Origin: CAYWWM01 sp965198025
Lineage (GTDB): Bacteria; Acidobacteriota; Terriglobia; 2-12-FULL-54-10
Reading direction: 5' to 3'
DNA: 64,000 nucleotides
NCBI GenBank assembly: GCA_965198025.1
Contig: OZ240237.1
Span: 2,852,001-2,916,000, forward strand
Part shown: one piece after another, positions 9,376-18,498 of the stretch
How the letters are laid out: each line of letters starts with the position of its first letter
Position numbering within the stretch: the stretch's first letter is position 1
Position numbers and translations under genes: made by a program
Notes under the pieces: model-generated
Database searches by the model: none
Seen by the model: only the letters and a program-made list of their open reading frames with translations
What the model was told of the DNA's origin: nothing

Positions 9376-11804
9376 TGCTCTCGAGACCTCCTCATCTGAA
9401 ACGGCATGCTGTTGACAGTCGCCAAAATCAGGGACGACCAGCGGTAGTCGGCGGGCGCGGCTTGGCGCATCATCTGGCGGAGAACGGGGAAGTCGTAATA
9501 CTCCAGTCCCCGGCCGAGAGCGTAGGTCAAAAGCCGTTCGCTGACCGTGGTGACAAATTCTTCGCGCTTGGAAAGCAGGATTTCGCGCAGCTCCGAAGGA
9601 CCGTTGAAGGCGGTACCGTCGGGCAGGACTCCGGAAGAATTGATCGGATTGGAGCCTTCCTTGGTGCGCCAACGGCCGATGCCATCAAAGTTTTCGAGGG
9701 CGAAGCCGAGCGGGTCCATGGTGGCATGGCACGAGGCGCAGGCAGGGTTGGCGCGGTGCTGCTCCATACGCTCGCGCATAGTGAGCACTTGGTCGCTGGT
9801 ACCCGGGTCGCGCAATGCAGGCACGTTCGGCGGCGGGGGCGGCGGCGGCGCTCCCAGAATGTTTTCGAGCACCCATTTGCCGCGCAGCACCGGCGAGGTG
9901 CGGTGAGCGTAGGAGGTGACGGTGAGGATGCTGCCCTGGCCGAGCAGGCCGCGACGGTTCTCATCGGCGAGATGGACACGGCGGAAATGGCTTCCGTAAA
10001 CATTCGAAATACCATAGTGGCGCGCCAGGCGCTCATTGACGAAGGTGTAGTCGGCCTCAAACAGGTCCGTCACCGGTCGGTCCTCGCGCAGCATGCTCTC
10101 GAAAAACATCTCCGTCTCGGTCTGGAAAGCCTGCATGAGGTCGTCGTCGGAATAGGGGAAGGCTTCCGGATCGGGGGCAATGCCGCGGAGATTGCGGACA
10201 TAAAGCCACTGGTTGCCGAAATTGCGGGCAAGGGCCTGGGAGCGGGGATCGGCCATCATGCGCCGGACCTGGGTTTCCAGGACGCCGGGGTTTCGCAATT
10301 GGCCGCGCTCGGCCAAGCCGAGCAACTCCTCGTCCGGGAAACTGCTCCACAAGAAGAACGAAAGGCGTGATGCCAGCTCCAGGTCGCTGACGCGATGCGC
10401 GGCGCCGGGGGCGAACCCATCGGGGTCGCGCTCGATGCGGAACAGGAACTCCGGTCCCATCAGGATGCGCTCCAGGGCCGCCCCGATGCCGGTGTCGAAT
10501 CCGCCGGACCGGCTGCCTTCTCTAAAAAAGGATAACAGCGTTTCCATGTCATCCTGAGTGAGGGGGCGGCGGTAAGCGCGGCGGGCGAGGTTCGAGAGAA
10601 TCTGATGCGCGCAGGAATCGGCATCGCCGGAGTCCGCCGGGCGGCAGACAAAAATCTTGCGTCGGCTGGGCGTATCGCCAGCGCCAGCGCTCCCTCCGGG
10701 GGCGTCATACGGCCCGCCGATCACGACACTGGCGACACCCATCAGTCCGCCTTTATTCTGAGCGTACTCGACCTGCGTCAGGCGCGGCGGGAGCGGACCC
10801 AGCGGTCCTTCGAACACGACGGTTTCCTTGAGGAAAGCCGCGCCGACGACGTGCGGCCCGGCGGTGGTGCGGAAGCGGACTTCGAGGCCTTCATCGGCCG
10901 TGCGCTCGTAGTGCTCCTGCGCGAGGTCGCCCTGACCGGCGGTAGAGAACAGAGGCGCCGAGCGGCCGTGCGTCTCGCCGCCGATGGTGAAAAGTTGCAA
11001 GCGCTTGCCGTCGAGGCGAACGTCGAGGGTGTGGGGCTCGCGGATGCCGCGGATGTAATCGCGGCTGTTGCGCTGCATGGTGATGCGGACGGTGTACTCG
11101 CCGTCGTCGGGGAAGTTGTGGCGGACGGCGATGCCGCCGCGGGAACCGAAGGGCAGGTCTTCACCGGCGCGGTCGGTCTGGATCATGTACCTGGGAACGT
11201 CGTAGCTCTCGAACGAAGGGCCGCCGACGCCGCTTCCGACGGCCAGGCGGCTGATCTTGCGCGCGGCCGACATGTAACGCTCCAGCAACAGTGGCGACAC
11301 GGAAAGCACGTCGCCGATATTGTCAAAGCCGTAGGTGGACTCGTCGGGCGGGAGGAGCCCTTCGCCATCGATCTCGAGCGCCAGCAGATCGCGGATCGAG
11401 TTGGTGTACTCGGTGCGGTTCAGGCGCTGCAGTGCGGGCCGTCCGGGATTGGGATGCGCAGCCGCGGCGCGGTCGAGCGAAGTCTCCAGGTAGGTCGCGA
11501 AGGAATCGTAGCCCGCCTGGTCCGGGCGCGGCATTCCGGCCGGCGGCATAGCGCCGGTGCGGAGCTTGCGAATTACCTTCTCCCAGGTGGCCGGCTCCTC
11601 GGTGACTTCGTCCTCGCTCATCGTATCCAGCGTGAGCTCTGCGGTGCGCAGGCGCTCATTATGACAGGTGACGCAATAGCGATTCAAAAGGGCGCGATAG
11701 GGAGAACCCTGCGACGGCGGAACGGCGGGCCCCTGCATCGCCGCGGGCAGGGAGCCGGCGGTGATGAATGCAATTCCAAACCAGATCAAGAGTACTCGCG
11801 ACAT
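9372..11804 (-). CDS. DUF1592/DUF1588-type multidomain cytochrome c-like protein
   Basis: 810 residues with a signal peptide (about residues 1-22). Haem motifs are C44-V-T-C47-H48 and C689-A-S-C-H693, the latter followed by ATMDPLGFALENFDGIGRW. Between them lie the DUF1587, DUF1595, DUF1592 and DUF1588 regions, and DUF1585 ends the protein (YRWSSLILATVNSMPFQMRR). It is a clear paralogue of the gene at 1287-3743, with the same 117 residues after the last haem motif. Start ATG 11804 has AGGAAG upstream. It is coupled to the following DUF1552 gene by a 4-nt overlap. A role in periplasmic electron transfer linked to an unknown substrate is inferred. Confidence 0.88.
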   Translation of the reverse strand: MSRVLLIWFGIAFITAGSLPAAMQGPAVPPSQGSPYRALLNRYCVTCHNERLRTAELTLDTMSEDEVTEEPATWEKVIRKLRTGAMPPAGMPRPDQAGYDSFATYLETSLDRAAAAHPNPGRPALQRLNRTEYTNSIRDLLALEIDGEGLLPPDESTYGFDNIGDVLSVSPLLLERYMSAARKISRLAVGSGVGGPSFESYDVPRYMIQTDRAGEDLPFGSRGGIAVRHNFPDDGEYTVRITMQRNSRDYIRGIREPHTLDVRLDGKRLQLFTIGGETHGRSAPLFSTAGQGDLAQEHYERTADEGLEVRFRTTAGPHVVGAAFLKETVVFEGPLGPLPPRLTQVEYAQNKGGLMGVASVVIGGPYDAPGGSAGAGDTPSRRKIFVCRPADSGDADSCAHQILSNLARRAYRRPLTQDDMETLLSFFREGSRSGGFDTGIGAALERILMGPEFLFRIERDPDGFAPGAAHRVSDLELASRLSFFLWSSFPDEELLGLAERGQLRNPGVLETQVRRMMADPRSQALARNFGNQWLYVRNLRGIAPDPEAFPYSDDDLMQAFQTETEMFFESMLREDRPVTDLFEADYTFVNERLARHYGISNVYGSHFRRVHLADENRRGLLGQGSILTVTSYAHRTSPVLRGKWVLENILGAPPPPPPPNVPALRDPGTSDQVLTMRERMEQHRANPACASCHATMDPLGFALENFDGIGRWRTKEGSNPINSSGVLPDGTAFNGPSELREILLSKREEFVTTVSERLLTYALGRGLEYYDFPVLRQMMRQAAPADYRWSSLILATVNSMPFQMRRSREQ

Positions 11805-12093
11805 AGGTACATCTTCCTCTGCGGGCCTTCTTTTTTCGCAAGAGCCTTGCTATCGGAATATAGCAGGCAGGTCAAAGAGTTACAAGATGAAAATGGACGC
11901 CGGAAGCGACGGAACGAGCTCAGGCACAAGCTCGGCTGAACAGACCGGAATAGCGGTCCCGACGCGGTAGCAAGGATCGGAGGACACAGGGCGGCGCGGA
12001 AGACTCCCCAAGCGCCGCGCTGTCGTGTATACTGGCAAGGCCGACAGGCATTAGGGAAACGAACAAACCACAATTTCTCGAGGGGGAACGAAG

Positions 12094-13680
12094 ATGGGGT
12101 CACTCAGCCGGAGTATCCAATTGCTGCTTGTGCTGTGCGCAACGGCCTCTTACGGAGCCGCGCAACGGATGATCACGGGAACCGTAAAGGACCCGGACGG
12201 GGCAGCGGTTCGGGGATCGTTTGTGCGCGCCCGCGACGATTCGAAGAGCCGGATCACGATCAGCGTGCTGTCGGACAGCCAAGGACGCTACCGCTTTGAG
12301 AACCTGACGCCGGGCGGATACCAGGTATGGGCGGAAGCGGCGGGTTACACGGGTGCACCGGCCGTGGCGCTCGACCTCTCGGCGCAAGCCGCGACCCGAG
12401 ACTTCACGCTGGGGAGAGGAATGGTGCAGTGGAGCGACCTATCCAATCATCAGATGCTCGAATTGCTGCCGGACAGCGAAGGAAAAGCAGTGCTGCGGGC
12501 CCGCTGCCTGATCTGCCACGGCTTCCAGACGCGCATGGCGGCGCGACCCCGCACAGAGCAGGGCTGGAAAGTGGCCGTAACCTTCATGCGCACCGCGATG
12601 CACTTTAACCTCGGCGAGCGGTTCACGGACCCGATGGAGCCTGACCTCATTTCCTTCCTGAACGACACTTGGGGCGTGGATGCGAAGGTCCCGAAATCGC
12701 CGACGGAGATGGCAGGGTACGAGGAAACCGTGCGGCCGTTGAGCGACGAAGGGCTGAAGATCGTGTACGTGGATTACCAAATGCCGAAGGCGAACAGCTT
12801 CCCGTTCAGCGCCACCCCGGACGACGAGGGGATGGTCTGGATTCCGGAGTTCGGCGCGGCCAACCGGATCGCGCGGCTCGACCCGGCCACCGGCGAGATG
12901 CAGGAATTCACCGCGCCGCACCAGGGCACGGCAGCGATTCACTCCGCCGTTCGGGGCCCCGACGGGTCGGTGTGGATGGCGCAGCAAGGCTCGAACAAGG
13001 TCGGCAAATGGGACTCCGAAACCGAAACGATCACCGAATACCAAGCCGAGTATGATCCCGGCCGACCGCGGGTTCTGATCACCGGATCGAAGCACACGAC
13101 GCGCGTTGATTCGATGGGAAATGTGTGGTCCACGGGCTATCCCTTCACCAAGTTCGACCCCAAGACCGAAGAGTTTACCTACTACCGGGAAGCGCGCAGC
13201 ACCTACGACGTGACGATTGATGCAGCCGACAACGCCTGGTTCACCATCAATAATCCGTCGAGCCACATCGGCAAGGTGGACGCCCGGACTGACGAGGTGA
13301 CGATGTGGGAGCTGCCGACAGAGAGCTACCTGCGGCGAATTCGTATCGATTCGGAAGGGATGATCTGGATCGGTCAGTACAGCGCGGGCAAGCTAGCGCG
13401 GTTCGATCCCAACACGGAAACGTTCCAGGAATACCAGCTCCCGGGACCGGCACCGACACCCTACGCGCTGGGGATCGACCGGGACGACCGCATCTGGTAT
13501 TCCTCGCACGACATGGACGTGATCGGGGTGCTCGACCCGGCGACCGGCCAGGTGACCGAATATCCGGTTCCGTATCCCGAGAACACGATGAAGGAATTCT
13601 TCCTCGACGCGCAAGGCCGGATGTGGTGGGGCTCGCCGCCAAACAACAAGGTCGGCTATTTTACGATCGCCGGAAACTAG
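12094..13680 (+). CDS. Secreted protein: carboxypeptidase-regulatory domain, haem c motif, Vgb-like propeller
   Basis: 528 residues. After a signal peptide (residues 1-24), residues 26-105 form a carboxypeptidase-regulatory-like beta-sandwich (ITGTVKDPDGAAVRG, YRFENLTPGGYQVWAEAAGY). A single CxxCH motif follows at C138-L-I-C141-H142, suggesting one covalently bound haem. Residues about 200-528 are repeated propeller blades (GMVWIPEFGAANRIARLDP, GSVWMAQQGSNKVGKWD, MIWIGQYSAGKLARFDP) resembling virginiamycin B lyase/SMP-30 propellers. The start has GAGGGGG upstream. It is transcribed divergently from the DUF1592 gene across 289 nt. The substrate is unknown, and the propeller should not be read as antibiotic resistance. 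Confidence 0.83.
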   Translation: MGSLSRSIQLLLVLCATASYGAAQRMITGTVKDPDGAAVRGSFVRARDDSKSRITISVLSDSQGRYRFENLTPGGYQVWAEAAGYTGAPAVALDLSAQAATRDFTLGRGMVQWSDLSNHQMLELLPDSEGKAVLRARCLICHGFQTRMAARPRTEQGWKVAVTFMRTAMHFNLGERFTDPMEPDLISFLNDTWGVDAKVPKSPTEMAGYEETVRPLSDEGLKIVYVDYQMPKANSFPFSATPDDEGMVWIPEFGAANRIARLDPATGEMQEFTAPHQGTAAIHSAVRGPDGSVWMAQQGSNKVGKWDSETETITEYQAEYDPGRPRVLITGSKHTTRVDSMGNVWSTGYPFTKFDPKTEEFTYYREARSTYDVTIDAADNAWFTINNPSSHIGKVDARTDEVTMWELPTESYLRRIRIDSEGMIWIGQYSAGKLARFDPNTETFQEYQLPGPAPTPYALGIDRDDRIWYSSHDMDVIGVLDPATGQVTEYPVPYPENTMKEFFLDAQGRMWWGSPPNNKVGYFTIAGN

Positions 13681-13776
13681 AGCCGGTTGACTCCTTCGCT
13701 GGAACCACACGGGCGCAAAGGGCACTCAGTTCGGGACACCGCTTAGCTGCCTTTTGCGTTTTCGTGTCTTTGCGGT

Positions 13777-15186
13777 ATGAAGCTCTCGGAACTCAAGGAG
13801 CCCTCCCTACTGATCCTGGGTCTGGGACGGGAAGGGCTCAGTGCCTTGCGATTCCTGCGGGCGTTGTTTCCTGAAAAAATCCTGGGAGCGGCCGACCGCC
13901 TGCCGCTCGATCAATTGCCGCCGGACGCTGCCGAACTGCTGCGCAGCGACGGGAAGATACGGCTGCATCTCGGCCCCGATTACCTCAAGAGCCTCGCGGA
14001 ACACGACGTGATCGTAAAGTCTCCGGGCATTCCGGTAACGCTTCCGGAGTATGTCCGAGCGGTCCGGTCCGGGAGGCGGGTCACCTCGCAAACCGAGCTG
14101 TTCTTTTCGAACTGCTCAGGAACGATCGCCGGCGTTACGGGAACGAAGGGCAAGAGCACGACAGCGTCGCTGATCCATGCGATCCTGCAGCGAGGTGGAA
14201 AAAAGTCAGTGCTGTTGGGCAACATCGGCGTGCCCGCGCTCGACCGGTTGCACGAATCGACGCCGGATTCGATCTTCGTCTACGAACTGTCGAGCCATCA
14301 ATTGGAGAGCCTGCGGCAAAGTCCGCATATTGCCGTGCTGCTCAATATTGTTCCAGAACACCTCGATTACTACGCAAGTTTCGAGCAGTACGTGGCGGCA
14401 AAGGAAAATATCACGCGGTTTCAAGCGCCGAACGATTGGCTGGTCTATGCGGCCGATCACGCCACTTCGCGGGAGGCAGCCTCGCGCTCACCTGCGAGGA
14501 AGCTGGCATGTTCCCTCGAAACACTTTCGGTTCCCGGATGCGGCGTAGTGGGAGATTGGATCGTTTACAGCCCCGAACGCGGTCTGAAAGAAGCGATCCT
14601 CGAAGCGCGCAAATCGCCACTGCCCGGGCGATTCAATCTCCTCAACGTCGCTGCGGCAGCGGCTGTTGGAAGGCTTCTCGGAGTGAAGGCCGACACGATG
14701 GCAGAAGCCGTGCGCAGCTTCCAGCCCCTCGAACATCGCCTGGAGCGGGTAGGGACCTACGACGGAATCACGTTTTACAACGACGCCATCGCCACGGTAC
14801 CTGAAGCCACCATCGCAGCGCTCGACACGCTGGGGGACGACGTTGAGACGATCCTGGCAGGCGGAGCGGACCGAAAGGCCGATTTCGCGAAGCTGGCGAA
14901 GCAGCTACTCCAAAGCCGCGTGCGTACCATGATCCTGTTTCCCGAAACGGGGCAGCGAATCTGGGAAGCCGTCTGCGAGCAGGAACCTGCAGCCAGCGGC
15001 CGCCTGGATCATTTCTTTGTGGAGAACATGGAAGAAGCTGTGGCGCTGGCGATGCAGCACACGACACCCGGCAAGATCTGTTTGCATTCTCCTGCCTCGC
15101 CGAGCTTCGGTTTGTTTCGGGATTATCAGGACCGAGGGGAGCAGTTCAAGCGACTTGCCACAAAGTCACAAGAGACACGAAGCTAA
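13777..15186 (+). CDS. murD: UDP-N-acetylmuramoylalanine--D-glutamate ligase
   Basis: 469 residues. MurD adds D-glutamate to UDP-MurNAc-L-Ala in the cytoplasmic stage of peptidoglycan synthesis. The ATP-binding loop GTKGKST is at residues 122-128, followed by a Mur ligase central domain (YELSSHQLESL, NIVPEHLDYYASFEQYVAAK) and a C-terminal domain with EHRLERVGTYDGITFYNDAIAT and ILAGGADRKADF. Length is normal for the family. It stands alone rather than in a dcw cluster. No clear ribosome site precedes ATG 13777. The last residues (LATKSQETRS) are encoded by a low-complexity stretch, so the C-terminus may have been extended. Confidence 0.93.
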   Translation: MKLSELKEPSLLILGLGREGLSALRFLRALFPEKILGAADRLPLDQLPPDAAELLRSDGKIRLHLGPDYLKSLAEHDVIVKSPGIPVTLPEYVRAVRSGRRVTSQTELFFSNCSGTIAGVTGTKGKSTTASLIHAILQRGGKKSVLLGNIGVPALDRLHESTPDSIFVYELSSHQLESLRQSPHIAVLLNIVPEHLDYYASFEQYVAAKENITRFQAPNDWLVYAADHATSREAASRSPARKLACSLETLSVPGCGVVGDWIVYSPERGLKEAILEARKSPLPGRFNLLNVAAAAAVGRLLGVKADTMAEAVRSFQPLEHRLERVGTYDGITFYNDAIATVPEATIAALDTLGDDVETILAGGADRKADFAKLAKQLLQSRVRTMILFPETGQRIWEAVCEQEPAASGRLDHFFVENMEEAVALAMQHTTPGKICLHSPASPSFGLFRDYQDRGEQFKRLATKSQETRS

Positions 15187-15224
15187 GAACTGCTTTGGCT
15201 AACGCCTTGGCGGTGGAAGCGAAG

Positions 15225-15947
15225 CTATTGCGCGCTGCAGGTCCGGCAGATGATCACGGGAGCGGACTCAGACTCGCCCGCATCGTCGCGGCCAGACCGG
15301 GTTGGAGGCACTTCCTCCATCAACGGGATCTCAATGTCGCGGTTGAGTTCGAGGATGATCTCGCTGCCGGCGGGAAGCTCAGCGTCCCGGCCACGCTTAA
15401 AGACCTGAACGAGTGCGGCCACGGTGGCCATGGCACCCGCGCCGATCAAAGCTCCCTTGCCGCCGCCGGTCAGCCCGCCAATCACGGCGCCCATGGCGGC
15501 GCCTTGGGCGGTGCCGCCTACGTTCATCCCCTCTTTACCGGAGCGGCTGATGGTTCCCTCGGCGGAGTCCACATCGATCTCGTCGCCCGTCTGCGCGTCG
15601 GTGATGGAAGCAGCCAGGGAGAAATCGCGGCCATCGGGCAGATAGATGGTTTCCGGCCGCAGTTGCATCTCGGCCCTGCCCCTGACCCGGCCCGGTGCTT
15701 GCAGGCTGGCAACCGTTCCCTCGATCACGGTCCCCAGGGGAAGAGCTTCCCGCTCGTTGGCGAACACGGGAATCACCAGTCGGGCACGGAACGGGTCACC
15801 TTCCTTGCTCGCCTTGGTCGTGAGCGTGGTTTCGAGCACGACATGCATCTGGGTCCCTACGGGCAAGGTAATCGACTCGGCGCGACCAGCAGTCGCAACG
15901 CTCAACGCTACCAGCAGGCTGCTCAACGTCCAGGATAGTTTTTTCAT
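15225..15947 (-). CDS. Secreted glycine-zipper protein, function unknown
   Basis: 240 residues from ATG 15947, which has AGGAGG 9 nt upstream. A signal peptide (residues 1-23, ending AGRAES) precedes a beta-rich domain (LPVGTQMHVVLETTL, GDPFRARLVIPVF, LPLGTVIEGTVASL). A glycine zipper at about residues 144-175 (GAAMGAVIGGLTGGGKGALIG) could insert in or span a membrane. The N-terminal pattern, with a property-of-coating layout G-x-V-I-x-G-x-V, recurs in the protein at 27716-28783, which also has a glycine zipper, so the two look like one family. The gene converges on murD. No function is assigned. Confidence 0.75.
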   Translation of the reverse strand: MKKLSWTLSSLLVALSVATAGRAESITLPVGTQMHVVLETTLTTKASKEGDPFRARLVIPVFANEREALPLGTVIEGTVASLQAPGRVRGRAEMQLRPETIYLPDGRDFSLAASITDAQTGDEIDVDSAEGTISRSGKEGMNVGGTAQGAAMGAVIGGLTGGGKGALIGAGAMATVAALVQVFKRGRDAELPAGSEIILELNRDIEIPLMEEVPPTRSGRDDAGESESAPVIICRTCSAQ

Positions 15948-16117
15948 CCGTTCATCCCTCCTGCCAGCCCCCTGCCAGACCGTTCGGGCGGGCTGTCTCG
16001 ACAACCGATTCTCCATACTCTAACACGATCCGGGCCGGAATATTCCGGCCGAAACAGAAATCCGGGGCGAGCCGTTTGCGGCATACGGTATCATGAATGG
16101 GAGAAGGGAGGGGGATC

Positions 16118-17074
16118 ATGCTAAGGAACGTTCTTCCAGTCTTTATCTTGGTGGCGGCGGCCTGGCCTGTGACGGCCTCCGCGCAGGACTACGATGTCGA
16201 TGCGCTGAGCACGTATTCGATTATCGCCCGCGACCCGGCTAGAGGAGAGCTCGGGACCGGCTTCCAGTCGAAGGCCTTCGCCGGGGGGAACCGCGTCTCC
16301 GGAGCCAAGGGAGGCGTCGGAGTGATCGCGCACCAGGCAGTCTCGAACCCCATGTACAGCTACGTCGGGCTGCCGCTGCTGGAAGCCGGCATGTCACCGC
16401 AGGAGGCGCTTGATCTGATGGTACAAGGAGATAATGGTCGCGCGCGGCGCCAAGTGGCGATCCTTAGCATGGATGGCCGCTCGGCCTCGTGGACGGGGCC
16501 GAACTGCACCGACTGGAAGGGCCACCACTGCGGAACGAACTACTGTGTGCAAGGCAATACGCTGGCCGGGCCGGAGGTCTTGGATGCCATGGTCCGGTCG
16601 TTCGAATCGTCCAGCCCCTCCATGCCTCTGGCCGAGCGGATGCTGGCAGCCCTTGAGGCGGCGCAGGTGGCCGGGGGCGACTGGCGCGGCATGCAGTCGG
16701 CCGCATTGCTGGTCGTGAAGCCGCGCAGCGGGGCAGCCGGCTTCAGCGACCACGCCATTGACCTGCGCGTGGACGACAACCGCCAGCCGCTGGCGGAACT
16801 GCAGCGGCTGCTGAACATCGCCCGCTCCGGACAGTTGATCTCGCTGGCGAATACCTACTTTCAGGTGGGAAACTACGACGCCGCCCTCGAACAGGCGCTT
16901 GCCGCACGGGACAAGTCACCGGAGAACGACAACGCCTGGGTGATGCTGGGCGTGATTTACATCAAGATGAACCGGATGGCCGACGCAGAGGCGGCTGTCG
17001 AACGTGCCATCGAATTGAATCCTGCCCGCGAGTACAGCCTGCAGCGCGACCCGAATTTTGATGCGCTTCTCTAA
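16118..17074 (+). CDS. DUF1028 (Ntn-hydrolase-like) protein with C-terminal TPR
   Basis: 318 residues. ATG 16118 is preferred over 16097 because GGGAGGGGG lies just upstream and it directly begins the signal peptide (cleavage near A22). Residues about 27-225 match DUF1028 (STYSIIARDPARGELGTGFQSKAF, GVGVIAHQAVSNPMYSYVGLPLL, NYCVQGNTLAGPEVL), a family with an Ntn-hydrolase-like fold. Residues 245-318 form two tetratricopeptide repeats (ANTYFQVGNYDAALEQALAA, AWVMLGVIYIKMNRMADAEA). The combination suggests a periplasmic enzyme or binding protein with a docking module. Enzymatic activity has not been inferred from any specific residue here. Confidence 0.82.
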   Translation: MLRNVLPVFILVAAAWPVTASAQDYDVDALSTYSIIARDPARGELGTGFQSKAFAGGNRVSGAKGGVGVIAHQAVSNPMYSYVGLPLLEAGMSPQEALDLMVQGDNGRARRQVAILSMDGRSASWTGPNCTDWKGHHCGTNYCVQGNTLAGPEVLDAMVRSFESSSPSMPLAERMLAALEAAQVAGGDWRGMQSAALLVVKPRSGAAGFSDHAIDLRVDDNRQPLAELQRLLNIARSGQLISLANTYFQVGNYDAALEQALAARDKSPENDNAWVMLGVIYIKMNRMADAEAAVERAIELNPAREYSLQRDPNFDALL

Positions 17075-17107
17075 AGGAAGCCGAAACGCAAGCAAGCATG
17101 GAATGGA

Positions 17108-17135
17108 CGAAAAACGCCGTTTCTGGTGTTTTTCG
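17108..17135. terminator. Probable bidirectional terminator
   Basis: Arms CGAAAAACGCC (17108-17118) and GGTGTTTTTCG (17125-17135) pair over 11 bp with one mismatch around a 6-nt loop. The stem contains an A-run on one strand and a T-run on the other. It lies 34 nt after the DUF1028 stop, between two convergent genes. Confidence 0.6.
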
Positions 17136-17172
17136 GTTCCTGCGGTAGATGCGGTTCCTTCCGTTCCTTCGG
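17131..17172. repeat. Degenerate 9-nt tandem repeat (TTTCGGTTC type)
   Basis: Units are tttcggttc, ctgcggtag, atgcggttc, cttccgttc and cttcgg, spaced exactly 9 nt apart. The same period and core occur at 34552-34592 and 62837-62877. Downstream is an A-rich motif (AAAAACACTAAAAA) also found after the 62837 copy. Confidence 0.6.
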
Positions 17173-17427
17173 AATACCAAATTCACTATAAAAACACTAA
17201 AAAAAGGGGCATTTCGGGCCTTGCGGACGGTGCATGGGCGGGGGGTGGCGTCCAAGGCAACCAGTCCGGCACGCTGGGGCTTAAAACCCACCCTCGGGAC
17301 TTGGATAGCGGACCCGCAACACCTGGGCTGGCGAGCACAGATTACCCCATCCGACGCGCGAGCAATGCTGCATCGCAAATCCGGTGAGGGCCACAGTGGC
17401 TGTTGGAAGAGCCGGTCGGGACCAGGA

Positions 17428-18498
17428 CTACGCTACCGTAACCTGCGGGCTGAGGTAGACATCCTGGATGGCGTTCAGCAGAGCCACGCCCTCGCGCATG
17501 GGGCGCTGAAACGCCTTGCGGCCGGAGACCAATCCCATGCCGCCGGCGCGCTTGTTGATGACAGCCGTCGCGACCACTTCCGCCATATCGTTCTTGCCTG
17601 ACGCACCGCCACTGTTGATCAGTCCGGCGCGGCCCATGAAGCAGCTGGCCACCTGGTAGCGGCAAAGATCGATCGGGTGATCGCTGGTCAGCTCCGTGTA
17701 GATGCGCTCGTCGAACTTGCCGTAGCTCGAACCGGCGGCATTCAGCGCCTTGAAGCCGGCGTTGTTCTGCGGCAGTTTCTGCTTGATGATGTCGGCCTGG
17801 ATGGTCACGCCCAGATGGTTCGCCTGCCCAGTGAGATCGGCGGCCAAGTGGTAGTCCTGATCCTTCTTGAAGGCGCTGTTGCGCAGATAGCACCACAGCA
17901 CGGTCGCCATGCCCAGCTCATGGGCGTGGGCGAAGGCCTGGCTGACCTCAACGATCTGCCGCCCGCTCTGTTCCGACCCAAAATAAACGGTGGCTCCCAC
18001 CGCAGCGGCGCCCATTTCGTAGGCTTGTTCCACGGTGCCAAACAAGATCTGATCGGATTTGTTGGGATACGTCAGCAGCTCATTGTGATTGATCTTCACC
18101 AGAAACGGGATCTTGTGCGCGTACTTGCGCGCCACGGCACCCAGAACGCCATACGTCGACGCGACCGCGTTGCAGCCGCCTTCGATCGCCAGCAGGACAA
18201 TGTTCTCGGGGTCGAAATAGTCCGGGTTCTTGGCAAAGCTTGCGCCGGCGGAGTGCTCGATGCCCTGATCGACAGGCAGAATCGAGAGATAGCCCGTGCC
18301 GGTCAGCCGCCCGTGCCCCAGAATCCGCTGCAAATTAGCCAGCACGCGGTTCTTGCGGTCGGACGCGGCGTACAGACGTTCCACCGTGTCCGGACCCGGC
18401 AGGTGCAGGCGCTCCCGGGGGATTTTCGGGTTGCTGAACCCCAGCAGGTATTCGGCTTTGTCTCCGAGATGCTGCTCGATCTTGGTTGTCGCCAGCAT
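17428..18498 (-). CDS. fbaB: Class I fructose-bisphosphate aldolase (DhnA/FbaB type)
   Basis: 356 residues with high similarity over the full length to the FbaB aldolase of Escherichia coli: LPGPDTVERL, GRLTGTGYLSILPVDQGIEH, GCNAVASTYGVL, IPFLVKINHNELLTYPN, YLRNSAFKKD and AVINKRAGGMGLVSGRKAF. The enzyme cleaves fructose 1,6-bisphosphate into glyceraldehyde 3-phosphate and dihydroxyacetone phosphate through a lysine Schiff base; the lysine in ADIIKQK is within the conserved core. It is monocistronic and divergent from the aromatic-acid cluster with a 187-nt shared promoter region. Confidence 0.93.
   Translation of the reverse strand: MLATTKIEQHLGDKAEYLLGFSNPKIPRERLHLPGPDTVERLYAASDRKNRVLANLQRILGHGRLTGTGYLSILPVDQGIEHSAGASFAKNPDYFDPENIVLLAIEGGCNAVASTYGVLGAVARKYAHKIPFLVKINHNELLTYPNKSDQILFGTVEQAYEMGAAAVGATVYFGSEQSGRQIVEVSQAFAHAHELGMATVLWCYLRNSAFKKDQDYHLAADLTGQANHLGVTIQADIIKQKLPQNNAGFKALNAAGSSYGKFDERIYTELTSDHPIDLCRYQVASCFMGRAGLINSGGASGKNDMAEVVATAVINKRAGGMGLVSGRKAFQRPMREGVALLNAIQDVYLSPQVTVA

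Larger units (their letters stand above)
17075..17427. other. Convergent intergenic region
   Basis: 353 nt between the convergent DUF1028 and fbaB genes. It holds a terminator-like hairpin (17108-17135), a degenerate 9-nt repeat run (17131-17172) and an A-rich stretch near 17180-17210. Short open frames here lack ribosome sites and family resemblance. Confidence 0.6.

Noticed and set aside
10605..11939. Plus-strand open frame of 444 codons
   Set aside because: Antisense of the second DUF1592 gene; no ribosome site or recognisable domain.
12094..13680. Virginiamycin B lyase (streptogramin resistance) annotation
   Set aside because: Only the propeller repeats are similar; the protein is secreted and has a haem motif and an extra N-terminal domain, so resistance is not supported.
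13681..13776. Regulatory element before murD
   Set aside because: The stretch is low complexity (TTTTGCGTTTTCGTGTCTTTGCGG) and similar text occurs after murD in the other orientation; no defined structure was found.
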